Positions 7,837 to 15,787 of a stretch of 64,000 nucleotides of DNA are shown piece after piece. A program made the position numbers and the translations under genes. Source of the stretch: G963665545 sp963665545 (GTDB taxonomy: Bacteria > Pseudomonadota > Gammaproteobacteria > Xanthomonadales > SZUA-36); contig CAXXKZ010000007.1 in the NCBI GenBank assembly GCA_963665545.2, forward strand, positions 558,001 to 622,000. The letters are read 5' to 3'. Each line of letters begins with the position of its first letter. Positions within the stretch are counted from its first letter, which is position 1. The notes under the pieces are model-generated. The model searched no databases. It was given only the letters and a program-made list of their open reading frames with translations, and had not been told where the DNA came from.

Positions 7837-8388
7837 ATGAATGACGCCCACCCGCAAGCCCGGCTACAAAACGATGGCACAGACTGGTCTGCAGAAGTCT
7901 TCGCGGTCATTCTGAGCCAGGGGGTGCGGCTCATTGCCACAGTCCCTGACGGCGGCCTGACACGCTTGCTGCAATTGCTTGAGGCTGAGGAGTCTGTCCA
8001 GGTTGTGACCGTGGCGACCGAAGAGGAGGGTGTTGCCCTGCTCTGTGGGGCCTGGCTGGGTGGTGAGAAAGGCGTTTTGTTGATCCAAAGCAGCGGCGTG
8101 GGCAACACCGTCAATATGCTTTCCTTGCCGGTGCATTGCCGTATTCCGTTACTGATGTTGGTCACCATGCGTGGTCAGAGCGGCGAGTTCAATCCCTGGC
8201 AGGTGCCGATGGGGCAGGGCACACCCGTCGTGCTAGAAGCCATGGGCGTGCGCGTTTACCCCGTTGACCAGGCGCGGTCGGTCGCGGCAACACTGCAAGC
8301 GGCCGCAGATCAATGTTTCGCCAGTGGCGACAGTGCTGCGGTCCTGGTGGGGCAGCGCGTCATCGGCGTCAAGAAGTTTGAGGATTGA
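7837..8388 (+). CDS. TPP-dependent decarboxylase, alpha (PYR-domain) subunit
   Basis: A 183-residue protein holding only the N-terminal pyrimidine-binding domain of a TPP enzyme: VIATVPDGGLTRLLQLLE, the EEEGVALLCGAWLGG segment with the activating glutamate, and IQSSGVGNTVNMLS. This split layout is known from sulfopyruvate decarboxylase (ComD/ComE) and relatives of phosphonopyruvate decarboxylase. The partner domain is the next gene, 6 bases later. It heads an operon of three genes. There is no ribosome binding site, and the predicted promoter puts the transcript start at the ATG. The substrate is unknown; a 2-oxo acid is expected. Confidence 0.85.
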   Translation: MNDAHPQARLQNDGTDWSAEVFAVILSQGVRLIATVPDGGLTRLLQLLEAEESVQVVTVATEEEGVALLCGAWLGGEKGVLLIQSSGVGNTVNMLSLPVHCRIPLLMLVTMRGQSGEFNPWQVPMGQGTPVVLEAMGVRVYPVDQARSVAATLQAAADQCFASGDSAAVLVGQRVIGVKKFED

Positions 8389-8394
8389 CAAAAA

Positions 8395-8982
8395 GTGCTG
8401 GATCGCAGGAAATTTGTGCAGGCGATGCTGAGATCGCGCGGTCAGTCAATCGTCATCAGCAGCCTGGGCAATCCAACCTACGATGTGGCGTCTGCCGGTG
8501 ACACGCCTGCCAATTTTTACCTGTGGGGTGCGATGGGTGGGGCGGCCGCCATGGGTCTGGGCCTTGCGATTGGCCAGCCGCAACGCCGGATTGTTGTGGT
8601 TGTGGGTGATGGGGAGATGATCATGGGCCTGACCACCTTGGCGGCGATCACAGCCACCCGGCCTGAAAACCTCGGTTTGCTGGTACTGGACAACCAGTCT
8701 TTTGCCGAAACTGGTGCGCAGACAGGGCTGACGGCGAAGGGTGTGGATCTGTGCGCCCTGGCGCGCGCCAGTGGATTTACCCGGGTGCTGGAAAGCCGGC
8801 AAATGAGCGATGTGCCCGACGCTGCGCAAGTGCTGTTCCAGTCGCCCGGACCGGTGTTCGTGCATGCAGCGATTTCGCTGGGTGAAACCGAAAGAGTGCT
8901 GCCAGAGCGAGACGGCGTCGTGCTGAGCAGGCGAACCAGAGAATTATTTAACAGGAATTTTATCCATGGACCTCAGCAATAA
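8395..8982 (+). CDS. TPP-dependent decarboxylase, beta (PP-domain) subunit
   Basis: A 195-residue partner of the gene before it. It carries the TPP/Mg binding pattern VVVVGDGEMIMG followed by VLDNQSFAETG. The start is GTG at 8395, six bases after the alpha-subunit stop; no good ribosome binding site is visible, so translational coupling is likely. The 3' end overlaps the SDR start by 17 bases. The fold matches the C-terminal half of sulfopyruvate or phosphonopyruvate decarboxylase. An aldehyde product would be a natural substrate for the downstream dehydrogenase. Confidence 0.87.
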   Translation: MLDRRKFVQAMLRSRGQSIVISSLGNPTYDVASAGDTPANFYLWGAMGGAAAMGLGLAIGQPQRRIVVVVGDGEMIMGLTTLAAITATRPENLGLLVLDNQSFAETGAQTGLTAKGVDLCALARASGFTRVLESRQMSDVPDAAQVLFQSPGPVFVHAAISLGETERVLPERDGVVLSRRTRELFNRNFIHGPQQ

Positions 8983-9805
8983 AGTTGTTCTGATCACCGG
9001 TGCCGCCAATGGCATCGGCCTGGCCTGCGCGGAAGCATTTGCGGGCCAGGGTAGCCGTCTGGCCCTGGCCGATATTGACGAATCGGTACAGGCGGTGGCC
9101 AACCGCCTGGGCAAGGCGTATGGGATTGAAACACTGGGTCTGGTAGCAGACTTGTCTGATCGTGCCCAGGCACGCAGCGTAGTGCCGGCGACGGTAAAGG
9201 CATTTGGGCGCATCGATGTGTTGCTCAACAATGCCGGCATTATCATTGCCGGCGACATCCTTGAGCTCAGCGAAGCAGACATGGACAAAGTATTGGGCGT
9301 CAACCTGTTTGCCTATTACATCCTGGCGCAGGATGCCGCCAGGCAGATGGTGAAGCAACAGAAGGTGTCGAAACAGAAGGTGCCGAAACAGAAGGTGCAG
9401 CAAAAGGTGGGGCAGGGGGAGGCAGGCAACATCATCAACATGGCCTCCACCAACGCGCGGGTTGCCATACCCAATCAACTGGCTTACTCGATTGCCAAGG
9501 GTGGGGTCAACATGATGACCAAGGTATTGGCGATTTCGCTGGCCCAGCAAAACATCCGCGTCAACGCCATTGGCCCCGGTTCCATCGACACCGATGTGCT
9601 CAAGTCTGTGATGTCAAATGATGAAATGCGCCGGGTAATCCTGTCTCGCACGCCGATGGGGCGTATCGGGATGCCGGCAGAAATTGCCAGCGTAGCGGTA
9701 TTCCTGGCCAGCGACGCCGCCTCCTATATCACCGGCCAGACAATCTATCCCGATGGCGGAAGGCTGGCATTGAACTATACCGTGCCGCTGCTCGAAGACG
9801 ATTGA
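8966..9805 (+). CDS. Short-chain dehydrogenase/reductase (SDR)
   Basis: A classical NAD(P)-dependent SDR of 279 residues. Present are the cofactor motif TGAANGIG, NNAG, the catalytic S in NMAST, YSIAKGG and the C-terminal GQTIYPDGG. Between the helix ending QMV and the strand NIINMAS there is an extra, lysine-rich, low-complexity insert encoded by a 15-bp tandem repeat, which explains the length above the usual 250. It is translationally coupled to the decarboxylase beta subunit and probably acts on the same pathway's aldehyde or alcohol. Confidence 0.92.
   Translation: MDLSNKVVLITGAANGIGLACAEAFAGQGSRLALADIDESVQAVANRLGKAYGIETLGLVADLSDRAQARSVVPATVKAFGRIDVLLNNAGIIIAGDILELSEADMDKVLGVNLFAYYILAQDAARQMVKQQKVSKQKVPKQKVQQKVGQGEAGNIINMASTNARVAIPNQLAYSIAKGGVNMMTKVLAISLAQQNIRVNAIGPGSIDTDVLKSVMSNDEMRRVILSRTPMGRIGMPAEIASVAVFLASDAASYITGQTIYPDGGRLALNYTVPLLEDD
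9354..9413 (+). repeat. 15-bp in-frame tandem repeat inside the SDR gene
   Basis: About three imperfect copies of a 15-bp unit encode repeated QKV(S/P)K. The length keeps the frame open. The insert falls in a surface loop between the Rossmann core's fourth helix and fifth strand. Confidence 0.75.
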
Positions 9806-9838
9806 TGGGTGACGGTGGCGCCTGGGGGAGGGTGAGCG

Positions 9839-10528
9839 TCAAGCCGCCATAGTAATCAGACCATGCATGCCAGTCTGATCCAGCATGGTCTGATCCACGC
9901 GCGTGTAACCCGCTTGCTTACCGATTTCCTGGAAGGTCGAAAAAGACTCGGGGAAGTCTGCTTCCCAGATGTGGTGGAGAATAATGTCGAGTTCTTCAGC
10001 GGTGAGTTCTTCGTACACCGCCTTGATGCGGCGGTCGCAGCGGCCGAGGAAATCGTTGCGGGATTCGCCCTCTTGCTTGACCACATCGATGATGGCTGCC
10101 ATGCCGCCCGGTTTGAGCAAGCGCCGGCACTGTGCCAGGACCCCTTTCTTGCGCTCCGGGGAGTCAAAGTGATGCAGTGAGAAGCTCATGATGATGACGT
10201 CGAACTTCCGTTCCAGGGTCGGCAGCACCGCCGTGAGCTCCCCCGGATGGAGGCTGTGTGGAATGCCCCGTGACTGCAGTTTTGTGCGCGCCATTTCCAG
10301 CGCATTGGTTGCTTCGTCGATACCGGCATAGTGGCTGATATCGAGATGGCCAAGCCATTTGTCCAGCGGCGCGGCGTCGCCGCAACCGACATCCAGAATG
10401 CTGATGGGGGCGTCGAAGCGGCTCTCGATTTCCTCGGCCAGGCGCCCGAATAATCCAGCATGGTCCATGTAATTGAAATCAACCAGCTTCTGATAAGCGT
10501 TCCATCGTACGAAGAAGTAGTGTGCCAT
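9839..10528 (-). CDS. SAM-dependent methyltransferase, class I
   Basis: A 229-residue methyltransferase with motif I ILDVGCGDAAPLDKWL, the acidic GIDEA after it, and FDVIIMSFSLHHF, the post-motif typical of small-molecule methyltransferases of the Methyltransf_11/25 group. The frame extends to 10561, but the ATG at 10528 follows GGGAAAG and gives a normal N-terminus. It ends the leftward gene group that contains the Rieske-TPP fusion; ten bases separate the upstream open frame from that gene. The substrate cannot be told. Confidence 0.88.
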   Translation of the reverse strand: MAHYFFVRWNAYQKLVDFNYMDHAGLFGRLAEEIESRFDAPISILDVGCGDAAPLDKWLGHLDISHYAGIDEATNALEMARTKLQSRGIPHSLHPGELTAVLPTLERKFDVIIMSFSLHHFDSPERKKGVLAQCRRLLKPGGMAAIIDVVKQEGESRNDFLGRCDRRIKAVYEELTAEELDIILHHIWEADFPESFSTFQEIGKQAGYTRVDQTMLDQTGMHGLITMAA

Positions 10529-10570
10529 GTGTTTACTTTCCCTACGGGCAGCCCAGTGCATGTGGCTCGA

Positions 10571-12574
10571 TCAAATCAACTCGCTGTCCGACATGATTTC
10601 AACCATCGCCGGACCCTCCTGTTCCAGGGCGCCGGCCAGTGCTGCATCCAGCGCCTCAATGGTATTCACCCGAATGCCGTAGCTCCCGCACAACTTGGCG
10701 TAACTGGCAAAATTTGGGTTGCGTAACGAGGTTTGCCATACCGGCCACTTGCCCGCTTTTTGTTCTTTTGAAATCTTGCCCAGCTCATCGTTGTGTAGCA
10801 GCACGTGGGTAATGTTCATACCGTATTTTACCGCTGTGGTGAACTCGGCCAGGTATTGACCAAAGCCACCGTCGCCTGAAACAGAAACGACCTTGCGTCC
10901 CCGCAGGCCGGCTTCATCCTGTGTCGCGGCCCAGGCGCCCATGGCCGCAGGAAAGGCAAATCCGATTGAACCGAGATAGCCTGACATCAGGATGCTTTGC
11001 CTGGTGCATTCGAAATAGCGCCCGAAAGAATAGGTATTGTTGCCGACATCAACCGGGATAATTGCATCATCCGGCACCAGGCGGCTCAAGGCCTCGAATA
11101 TGGCGGCGGAATTCACGCCTTTGCCCCGATCATCGGCACGGCGGCTGGCCTTTTCGTCACGCCAGATTGACCAACGCTCGGCCAATTCCACCCTCTGATC
11201 CACATAATCAGCGGGCTCATCATGTCGCAATGCCTCAGCGAGTATCCGGCTGCACACCCCAATTTCACCCACCATGGGCACGGCAACGGGGTGAAACTTG
11301 CCCAGCTGCATGGCCTCGAAGTCGACCTGGATGATGGGCCGTTTGGGGGTGATCCCGGTGTGATTTGAAAATGAACTGCCCAGCGCGATGATCAGGTCGC
11401 ACTCGTTCATGAAGTAGCTCGCCACCGGTGTGCCGGAGCGACCGAGTACGCCGGCTGCCAGTGGATGCCGGTCCGGAATCTGACCCTTGGCTTTGAACGT
11501 GGTCAGAATGGGTGCGTAGAGCAGTTCGGCGAGTTCGATGACTTCATCCATCGCCTGGCGGGCGCCATAGCCCACAATGATGATGGGTCGATGGCTGGCG
11601 CGGATCAATGCCAGCGCTTTATCAACCGCGGAGATGGCTGGTGCGATGTCCAGCGCGGCCAGCCGCCCGTCCGGTTTCTGTGCACGAGCGTCGCCTGCCG
11701 GCAGGGTCTGCACATCATCCGGAAAAATCAGGTGTGCCACATCGCGCTGGACGATAGCGCTTTTCATCGCCAGGCTGGCCAGTTCAGCATGGTCTGAACT
11801 GTGTAATACGGTCTGGGAAAATCGCGTCACCGGGGCAAAGGCCGCGGCAAGGTCGATTTCCTGAAACGCGCCCGGGCCCAACACTTGCACCTGAACCTGG
11901 CCGGTCAGCGCCACCACGGGCGCCCGATCAACCTTGGCATCCCACAGACCGGTCAGCAGGTTGGTGGCGCCGGGGCCGGCGATGGACAGGCAGCCTGCCG
12001 GTTTGCCAGTGAGCTTGGCGTAGCCTGAGCAGGCAAAGGCGGCAGCACCCTCATGGCGAATGCCGTAGAAATTGAGATTGCCCGCTTGCACCTGCAAGCG
12101 CAGTGCATCGGCCAGCCCGAGGTTGGAATGCCCCACCATCCCGAATACTGATTTCATTCCCCAGTTGACCAAGGTTTCGGCCATCAGGTCGGTTACAGTC
12201 CGGGCCCGTTCCGGTTCGGGCTCAAGACCGACGAATAACGCGCCGTCGCGAATTTCGACCGGATAGAGCTGTTGGCCCGAGTCTTCGTGCCCACCCGGCG
12301 TCAGCCCCGTGAGCGGGTCAAAGTCCCATCCATGCCACGGGCAGCGCAGCCAGCACTGACCGTCTGCACCGCTCTCGATGGAGCCTTCACCCAACGGGCC
12401 GCCCTGGTGGGGGCAGCGGTTGTCCATGGCGGTGAATTGTCCGTCGATGTGCGTGAGTGCCAGGCTCTGGGTGCCCGCCGTAACGGTCATGACCCTGCCC
12501 GATGGCAGCTCATCAGCTGCGGCCACTCGATGCCATTCCAATGCAGTTTTCTCGTCCGTCTGCTGATCAGCCAT
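10571..12574 (-). CDS. Rieske [2Fe-2S] domain fused to an acetolactate-synthase-like TPP enzyme
   Basis: A 667-residue fusion. Residues 10-115 are a complete Rieske domain with C54-P-H56 and C78-P-W-H81 as cluster ligands. From about 125 a full TPP enzyme follows: PYR domain with the activating glutamate E175 in RHEGAAAF, a central nucleotide-binding-like domain, and the PP domain with GDG at 567 and N595. Acetolactate synthase, pyruvate oxidase and glyoxylate carboligase have this three-domain TPP core, but none normally carries a Rieske cluster. An electron-transferring or oxidative decarboxylase is plausible. The frame also opens at a TTG four codons upstream; I prefer ATG 12574. Cytoplasmic, no signal peptide. 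Confidence 0.92.
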   Translation of the reverse strand: MADQQTDEKTALEWHRVAAADELPSGRVMTVTAGTQSLALTHIDGQFTAMDNRCPHQGGPLGEGSIESGADGQCWLRCPWHGWDFDPLTGLTPGGHEDSGQQLYPVEIRDGALFVGLEPEPERARTVTDLMAETLVNWGMKSVFGMVGHSNLGLADALRLQVQAGNLNFYGIRHEGAAAFACSGYAKLTGKPAGCLSIAGPGATNLLTGLWDAKVDRAPVVALTGQVQVQVLGPGAFQEIDLAAAFAPVTRFSQTVLHSSDHAELASLAMKSAIVQRDVAHLIFPDDVQTLPAGDARAQKPDGRLAALDIAPAISAVDKALALIRASHRPIIIVGYGARQAMDEVIELAELLYAPILTTFKAKGQIPDRHPLAAGVLGRSGTPVASYFMNECDLIIALGSSFSNHTGITPKRPIIQVDFEAMQLGKFHPVAVPMVGEIGVCSRILAEALRHDEPADYVDQRVELAERWSIWRDEKASRRADDRGKGVNSAAIFEALSRLVPDDAIIPVDVGNNTYSFGRYFECTRQSILMSGYLGSIGFAFPAAMGAWAATQDEAGLRGRKVVSVSGDGGFGQYLAEFTTAVKYGMNITHVLLHNDELGKISKEQKAGKWPVWQTSLRNPNFASYAKLCGSYGIRVNTIEALDAALAGALEQEGPAMVEIMSDSELI

Positions 12575-12627
12575 TTTTTTCCTCAACCTTGGAATGAAGT
12601 ATCAACCAAGACAGGAATAGTGCCGGA

Positions 12628-12825
12628 TTAATGACACGAGGGCCACATACCGTTGCAAATATGGATGCCGCCTGATTGGTCAACTGCATCAACAGCCTCT
12701 GGCAGGAAGGGCACATGGATTTGCCACACATGTGGCATTTCATGCGCCTGTGAATCGGTCATGACTTGCTGGAGTTGTTGGGATGTCACTGTCGGGTGCT
12801 GTTCGGCGCCTTGCCCAAGACGCAC
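12628..12825 (-). CDS. Possible small protein, unrecognised
   Basis: A 65-codon open frame (GTG start; an internal ATG would give 44 residues) lies in the 260-base gap between the amidohydrolase and the Rieske-TPP gene, on their strand. It ends in a Cys/His/Trp-rich tail (HICNGMWPSCH). No good ribosome binding site is visible and I recognise no family. The gap may simply be non-coding; this is a weak call kept because the gap otherwise shows nothing. Confidence 0.2.
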   Translation of the reverse strand: MRLGQGAEQHPTVTSQQLQQVMTDSQAHEMPHVWQIHVPFLPEAVDAVDQSGGIHICNGMWPSCH

Positions 12826-12834
12826 CGTGGTGTA

Positions 12835-14016
12835 TTACGGGCCCGAAGCCGGCATGCAATCCTGCGCGAGCGTGACCCAGTAATTGGCGCCGACGGGCAG
12901 GATCGCGTCATTGAAGTCATATTCAGGGTGGTGCACCATGCAGCCGCCTTCGCTGTCCACCCCGTTGCCGATGAAAATGTAGCAGCCGGGCCGCACTTGC
13001 AGCATGCTTGCAAAGTCCTCGGAGCCCATGATCGGGGGCGTACTGCTGTCTACCTTTTCCGTCCCGACGACTTTGCCTGCTGAAATTACGGCTTGCCCGG
13101 TCGCGCTGGCTTCGTTAATCAGTGCAGGATAGCCCACCGAATGGAAGGTCAACTCAGCGCTCGCACCTCCTGCTGCCGCCGTGGAAGTGACAATGCTGTG
13201 CATGCGCCGGCGTATCTCATCGCCAACTTCGTTTTCAAGATAGCGAATGGCTCCACCCAGTTGCACGGCTTCAGGAATGACGTTGTAAGCATTACCAGCA
13301 CTCATTTGAGTGATGCTGATGACTGCAGCCTTGAGCGGGTCGATATTGCGGCTGACGACGCTTTGCATGGCCTGGACGATTTGTGCTGCGATCGGAACAG
13401 GATCATTACAGAAATGAGGCATCGCCCCGTGACCGCCGATTCCCCGCACGCTGATGTCAAATTTCTCGAAAGCAGCCATCATCGGACCGGTCCTGATCGC
13501 AAATTGTCCCACCGGCAGTCCAGGCCAGTTGTGCATGCCAAATACCTGGTCCATGCGGTATTGTTCAAACAGGCCATCTTCGATCATCGCCTCGGCGCCG
13601 CCCATGCCCTCCTCCGCGGGCTGGAAAATAAAATAAACGGTACCGTCGAAATCAGGTTTCTCAGGAAGCTGCAGTGCCGCGCCCAGCAGCATTACGGTAT
13701 GCCCGTCATGGCCACAGCCATGAAATACGCCATCGTTGCCGGAGCGGTGGTCAAACTGGTTGTTTTCCTGCATCGGCAGCGCGTCAAGGTCGGCCCGCAG
13801 GCCGATGCTTTTCTCGCTGTTGCCGGAGCGCAGGCGACCGACCACGCCGGTGCCGCCGATTCCGGTGAAGACATCCATTCCCGATGCCGCCAGTTTTTCG
13901 GCAACAAAGGCAGCGGTGCGGTGCTCGCAAAAGGCCAGCTCCGGGTGGGCATGGATGTCTCGCCGCCAGCCAGTGAGGGTGTCGTGGGTGACGGTGAGGT
14001 CTGAATGGTGGTTCAT
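12835..14016 (-). CDS. M20D amidohydrolase (hippurate hydrolase/N-acyl amino acid hydrolase-like)
   Basis: A 393-residue zinc hydrolase. Metal and catalytic motifs are in order: GLRADLDALPM, FHGCGHDGHTVMLLGAA, FQPAEEGMGGAEAM and the late PIMGSEDFA. The family removes acyl groups from amino acids or opens related amides. The frame is open to 14091, but the extra N-terminus is translated from a 15-bp tandem repeat, so I start at ATG 14016 (MNHHSDLT). It lies upstream of the Rieske-TPP gene on the same strand and divergent from the aminotransferase, suggesting an amide or amino-acid degradation theme. Confidence 0.9.
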   Translation of the reverse strand: MNHHSDLTVTHDTLTGWRRDIHAHPELAFCEHRTAAFVAEKLAASGMDVFTGIGGTGVVGRLRSGNSEKSIGLRADLDALPMQENNQFDHRSGNDGVFHGCGHDGHTVMLLGAALQLPEKPDFDGTVYFIFQPAEEGMGGAEAMIEDGLFEQYRMDQVFGMHNWPGLPVGQFAIRTGPMMAAFEKFDISVRGIGGHGAMPHFCNDPVPIAAQIVQAMQSVVSRNIDPLKAAVISITQMSAGNAYNVIPEAVQLGGAIRYLENEVGDEIRRRMHSIVTSTAAAGGASAELTFHSVGYPALINEASATGQAVISAGKVVGTEKVDSSTPPIMGSEDFASMLQVRPGCYIFIGNGVDSEGGCMVHHPEYDFNDAILPVGANYWVTLAQDCMPASGP

Positions 14017-14036
14017 ATTTTCCCTGATTGCTATTT

Positions 14037-14092
14037 GCCAGATTGTGATACGCCAGATTGGTGTACGCCAGATTGTTGTATGCCAGAGCATT
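14037..14092 (+). repeat. 15-bp tandem repeat in the divergent intergenic region
   Basis: Units beginning GCCAGATTG start at 14037, 14052 and 14067, and a partial one at 14082. They sit directly upstream of the amidohydrolase start. The surrounding 328-base gap (14017-14344) holds only this repeat and the mosaic repeat at 14105. Confidence 0.8.
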
Positions 14093-14104
14093 GCTCTGAG
14101 ACCA

Positions 14105-14244
14105 AGGAGCCGTAGGCGACCCGCCGGCCCCGGTTGGGTAAGTCGAGCAACGCGAGCGGTACCAGAGGGGCCAGGCGCCTATTGCATGCCGTCCAGCGCA
14201 GCCGCCTTCCGCCGAAGGCGGGAGCAGGGAAGCGAGACTCCTTT
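14105..14244 (+). repeat. Mosaic intergenic repeat, copy 1
   Basis: It begins with GGAGCCGTAGGCGACCCGCC and ends with AGCGAGACTCCTTTT. The same two ends recur at 40309 and, inverted, at 42435, with different middles. Inside are short palindromes (CGCCTTCCGCCGAAGGCG). It is non-coding. Confidence 0.85.
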
Positions 14245-14344
14245 TAATGATACTGATTTTCTCAGGCTTGTGCCTGAATTCAACCGGCAAATGGCTCCCT
14301 TGCTGTTACCATGTTGCTTTGGCCGAACAGGCCAGCAAATCTGG

Positions 14345-15769
14345 ATGTCAATCACCGTGGAATCCGCTGATCCCAACCCCATTTCACCCGTTGCCAACTC
14401 ACCCGCCTTAGCGGTGGTTTCCGGCGTGCAGCGATTCTGGATGGAGAAGGGGTCACCCCAACTCCCGAAAATTGAGCGGGCAGACGGGCTCTACCTTTGG
14501 GATGAGAGCGGCCGCCGCTACATTGATGCGTCGTCCGGGCCCGTCGCCTGCAATCTGGGTCACAGCCATCGGCATGTCATCGAAGCGATGCGCCAACAGG
14601 CTGAACGGGTCAGCTATGCGTTCCCGACCAACTTCGAAAGCCAGGCTGCGGCGGACCTCACAGCAAACCTGGCCAGCCTGACCGGCCCGGGTCTGGAGCA
14701 CGGCCTGTTCGTATCGGGTGGTTCCGAAGCGGTGGAGATGTCGATCAAGTTTGCCCGCGTCCATGCGCTGGCAACTGGCAATGAACGCAAGACCACGGTG
14801 CTGGCGCGGACGCCCTCCTATCATGGCAATACCTTTGGCGCCCTGGCGGTCAGCGGTGAAGCCTACGTTGAGCCCGTCTACGCCGACATGCTCAGGATGA
14901 TGCCGAAAATTCCGCTGCCCTCGGCTTACCGTCCGCCGGCCGGTATGACGCCCGATGAATACGCGCATTCGTGTATCAAGGCCTTCGAGCGTGAAGTCGT
15001 TGAACAGGGGCCCGAATCGGTATTGGCATTTATCATGGAGCCGGTGACCGGGCTTTCCGGGGGCGCCTCCTACGCCCCGGATTTCTACTATCGCGGCATC
15101 CGGGAAATCTGTTCCAATTACGACATCTTGCTGATCTATGACGAAGTCATGTCTGGCTCCGGCCGCACCGGCAAGTTTCTTGCTGCCCATCACTGGCCTG
15201 ACGCCAGGCCGGATATCGTCGCCCTGGCCAAGGGGCTGGGTGCGGGGTATTTTCCCCTTGGCGCGTTGGTAACCGGCTCGCACCTGCTCGAACCCGTCGT
15301 GGCCAACGGGGGATTCAGGATGGGGCACACCGGCATGTCATCTCCACTCAGCTGCGCAGTGGCCAATGCAGTGCTCGAAGTGCTGATCAATGAAGACCTG
15401 ATGGACAACGCCGAGCAAATGGGGGCCTATTACCGTCAGCGCCTGGTAGAAATTCAGCAGACCAGCAGAATACTCGGTGATGTGCGGGGCATGGGTCTGC
15501 TCAATGCCGTCGAGCTGGTCAGCGACAAAGACAGCCGCGCCTTCCTGCCCCCTGAAGTCGCGATCAACAGCCGCATCGTCGCAGCCGCCATGGCGCGCGG
15601 CCTGTTGATTTACGCCCGCCCCAGCGCGGGTGGTGGCTACGGCGACTGGTTGATGATGACGCCCCCACTCAATATTACCCGCGCGCAGATCGACGAAATC
15701 GCGGACCTGTTCGCAGACAGCTTGTCCGAAGTCGAGTCGAAATTGGCCGAAGAAGGGGCGATTGTGTGA
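14345..15769 (+). CDS. Class III PLP-dependent aminotransferase
   Basis: A 474-residue omega-transaminase-type enzyme. It has the N-terminal WDESGRRYIDASSG, the PLP phosphate-binding FVSGGSEAVE, the Asp of IYDEVMSGSGRTG, and the PLP lysine in ALAKGLGAGYFPLGA. The frame is open far upstream (to 13736), but that part is antisense to the amidohydrolase and crosses the mosaic repeat, so the ATG at 14345 is chosen. The CDGSH-cupin gene follows after 18 bases and is almost certainly co-transcribed. Class III enzymes act on omega-amino acids, diamines or beta-amino acids; which one is not visible. Confidence 0.9.
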   Translation: MSITVESADPNPISPVANSPALAVVSGVQRFWMEKGSPQLPKIERADGLYLWDESGRRYIDASSGPVACNLGHSHRHVIEAMRQQAERVSYAFPTNFESQAAADLTANLASLTGPGLEHGLFVSGGSEAVEMSIKFARVHALATGNERKTTVLARTPSYHGNTFGALAVSGEAYVEPVYADMLRMMPKIPLPSAYRPPAGMTPDEYAHSCIKAFEREVVEQGPESVLAFIMEPVTGLSGGASYAPDFYYRGIREICSNYDILLIYDEVMSGSGRTGKFLAAHHWPDARPDIVALAKGLGAGYFPLGALVTGSHLLEPVVANGGFRMGHTGMSSPLSCAVANAVLEVLINEDLMDNAEQMGAYYRQRLVEIQQTSRILGDVRGMGLLNAVELVSDKDSRAFLPPEVAINSRIVAAAMARGLLIYARPSAGGGYGDWLMMTPPLNITRAQIDEIADLFADSLSEVESKLAEEGAIV

Positions 15770-15787
15770 AAGCGACCTGCCCTGGTC

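Noticed and set aside
12653..12883. Cys-rich small protein on the + strand
   Set aside because: It has no ribosome binding site, overlaps the end of the amidohydrolase gene and its Cys pattern does not match a known metal-binding motif.
13736..14344. N-terminal extension of the class III aminotransferase by about 200 residues
   Set aside because: The stretch is antisense to the amidohydrolase and runs through a non-coding mosaic repeat; the aminotransferase family begins at about 14345.
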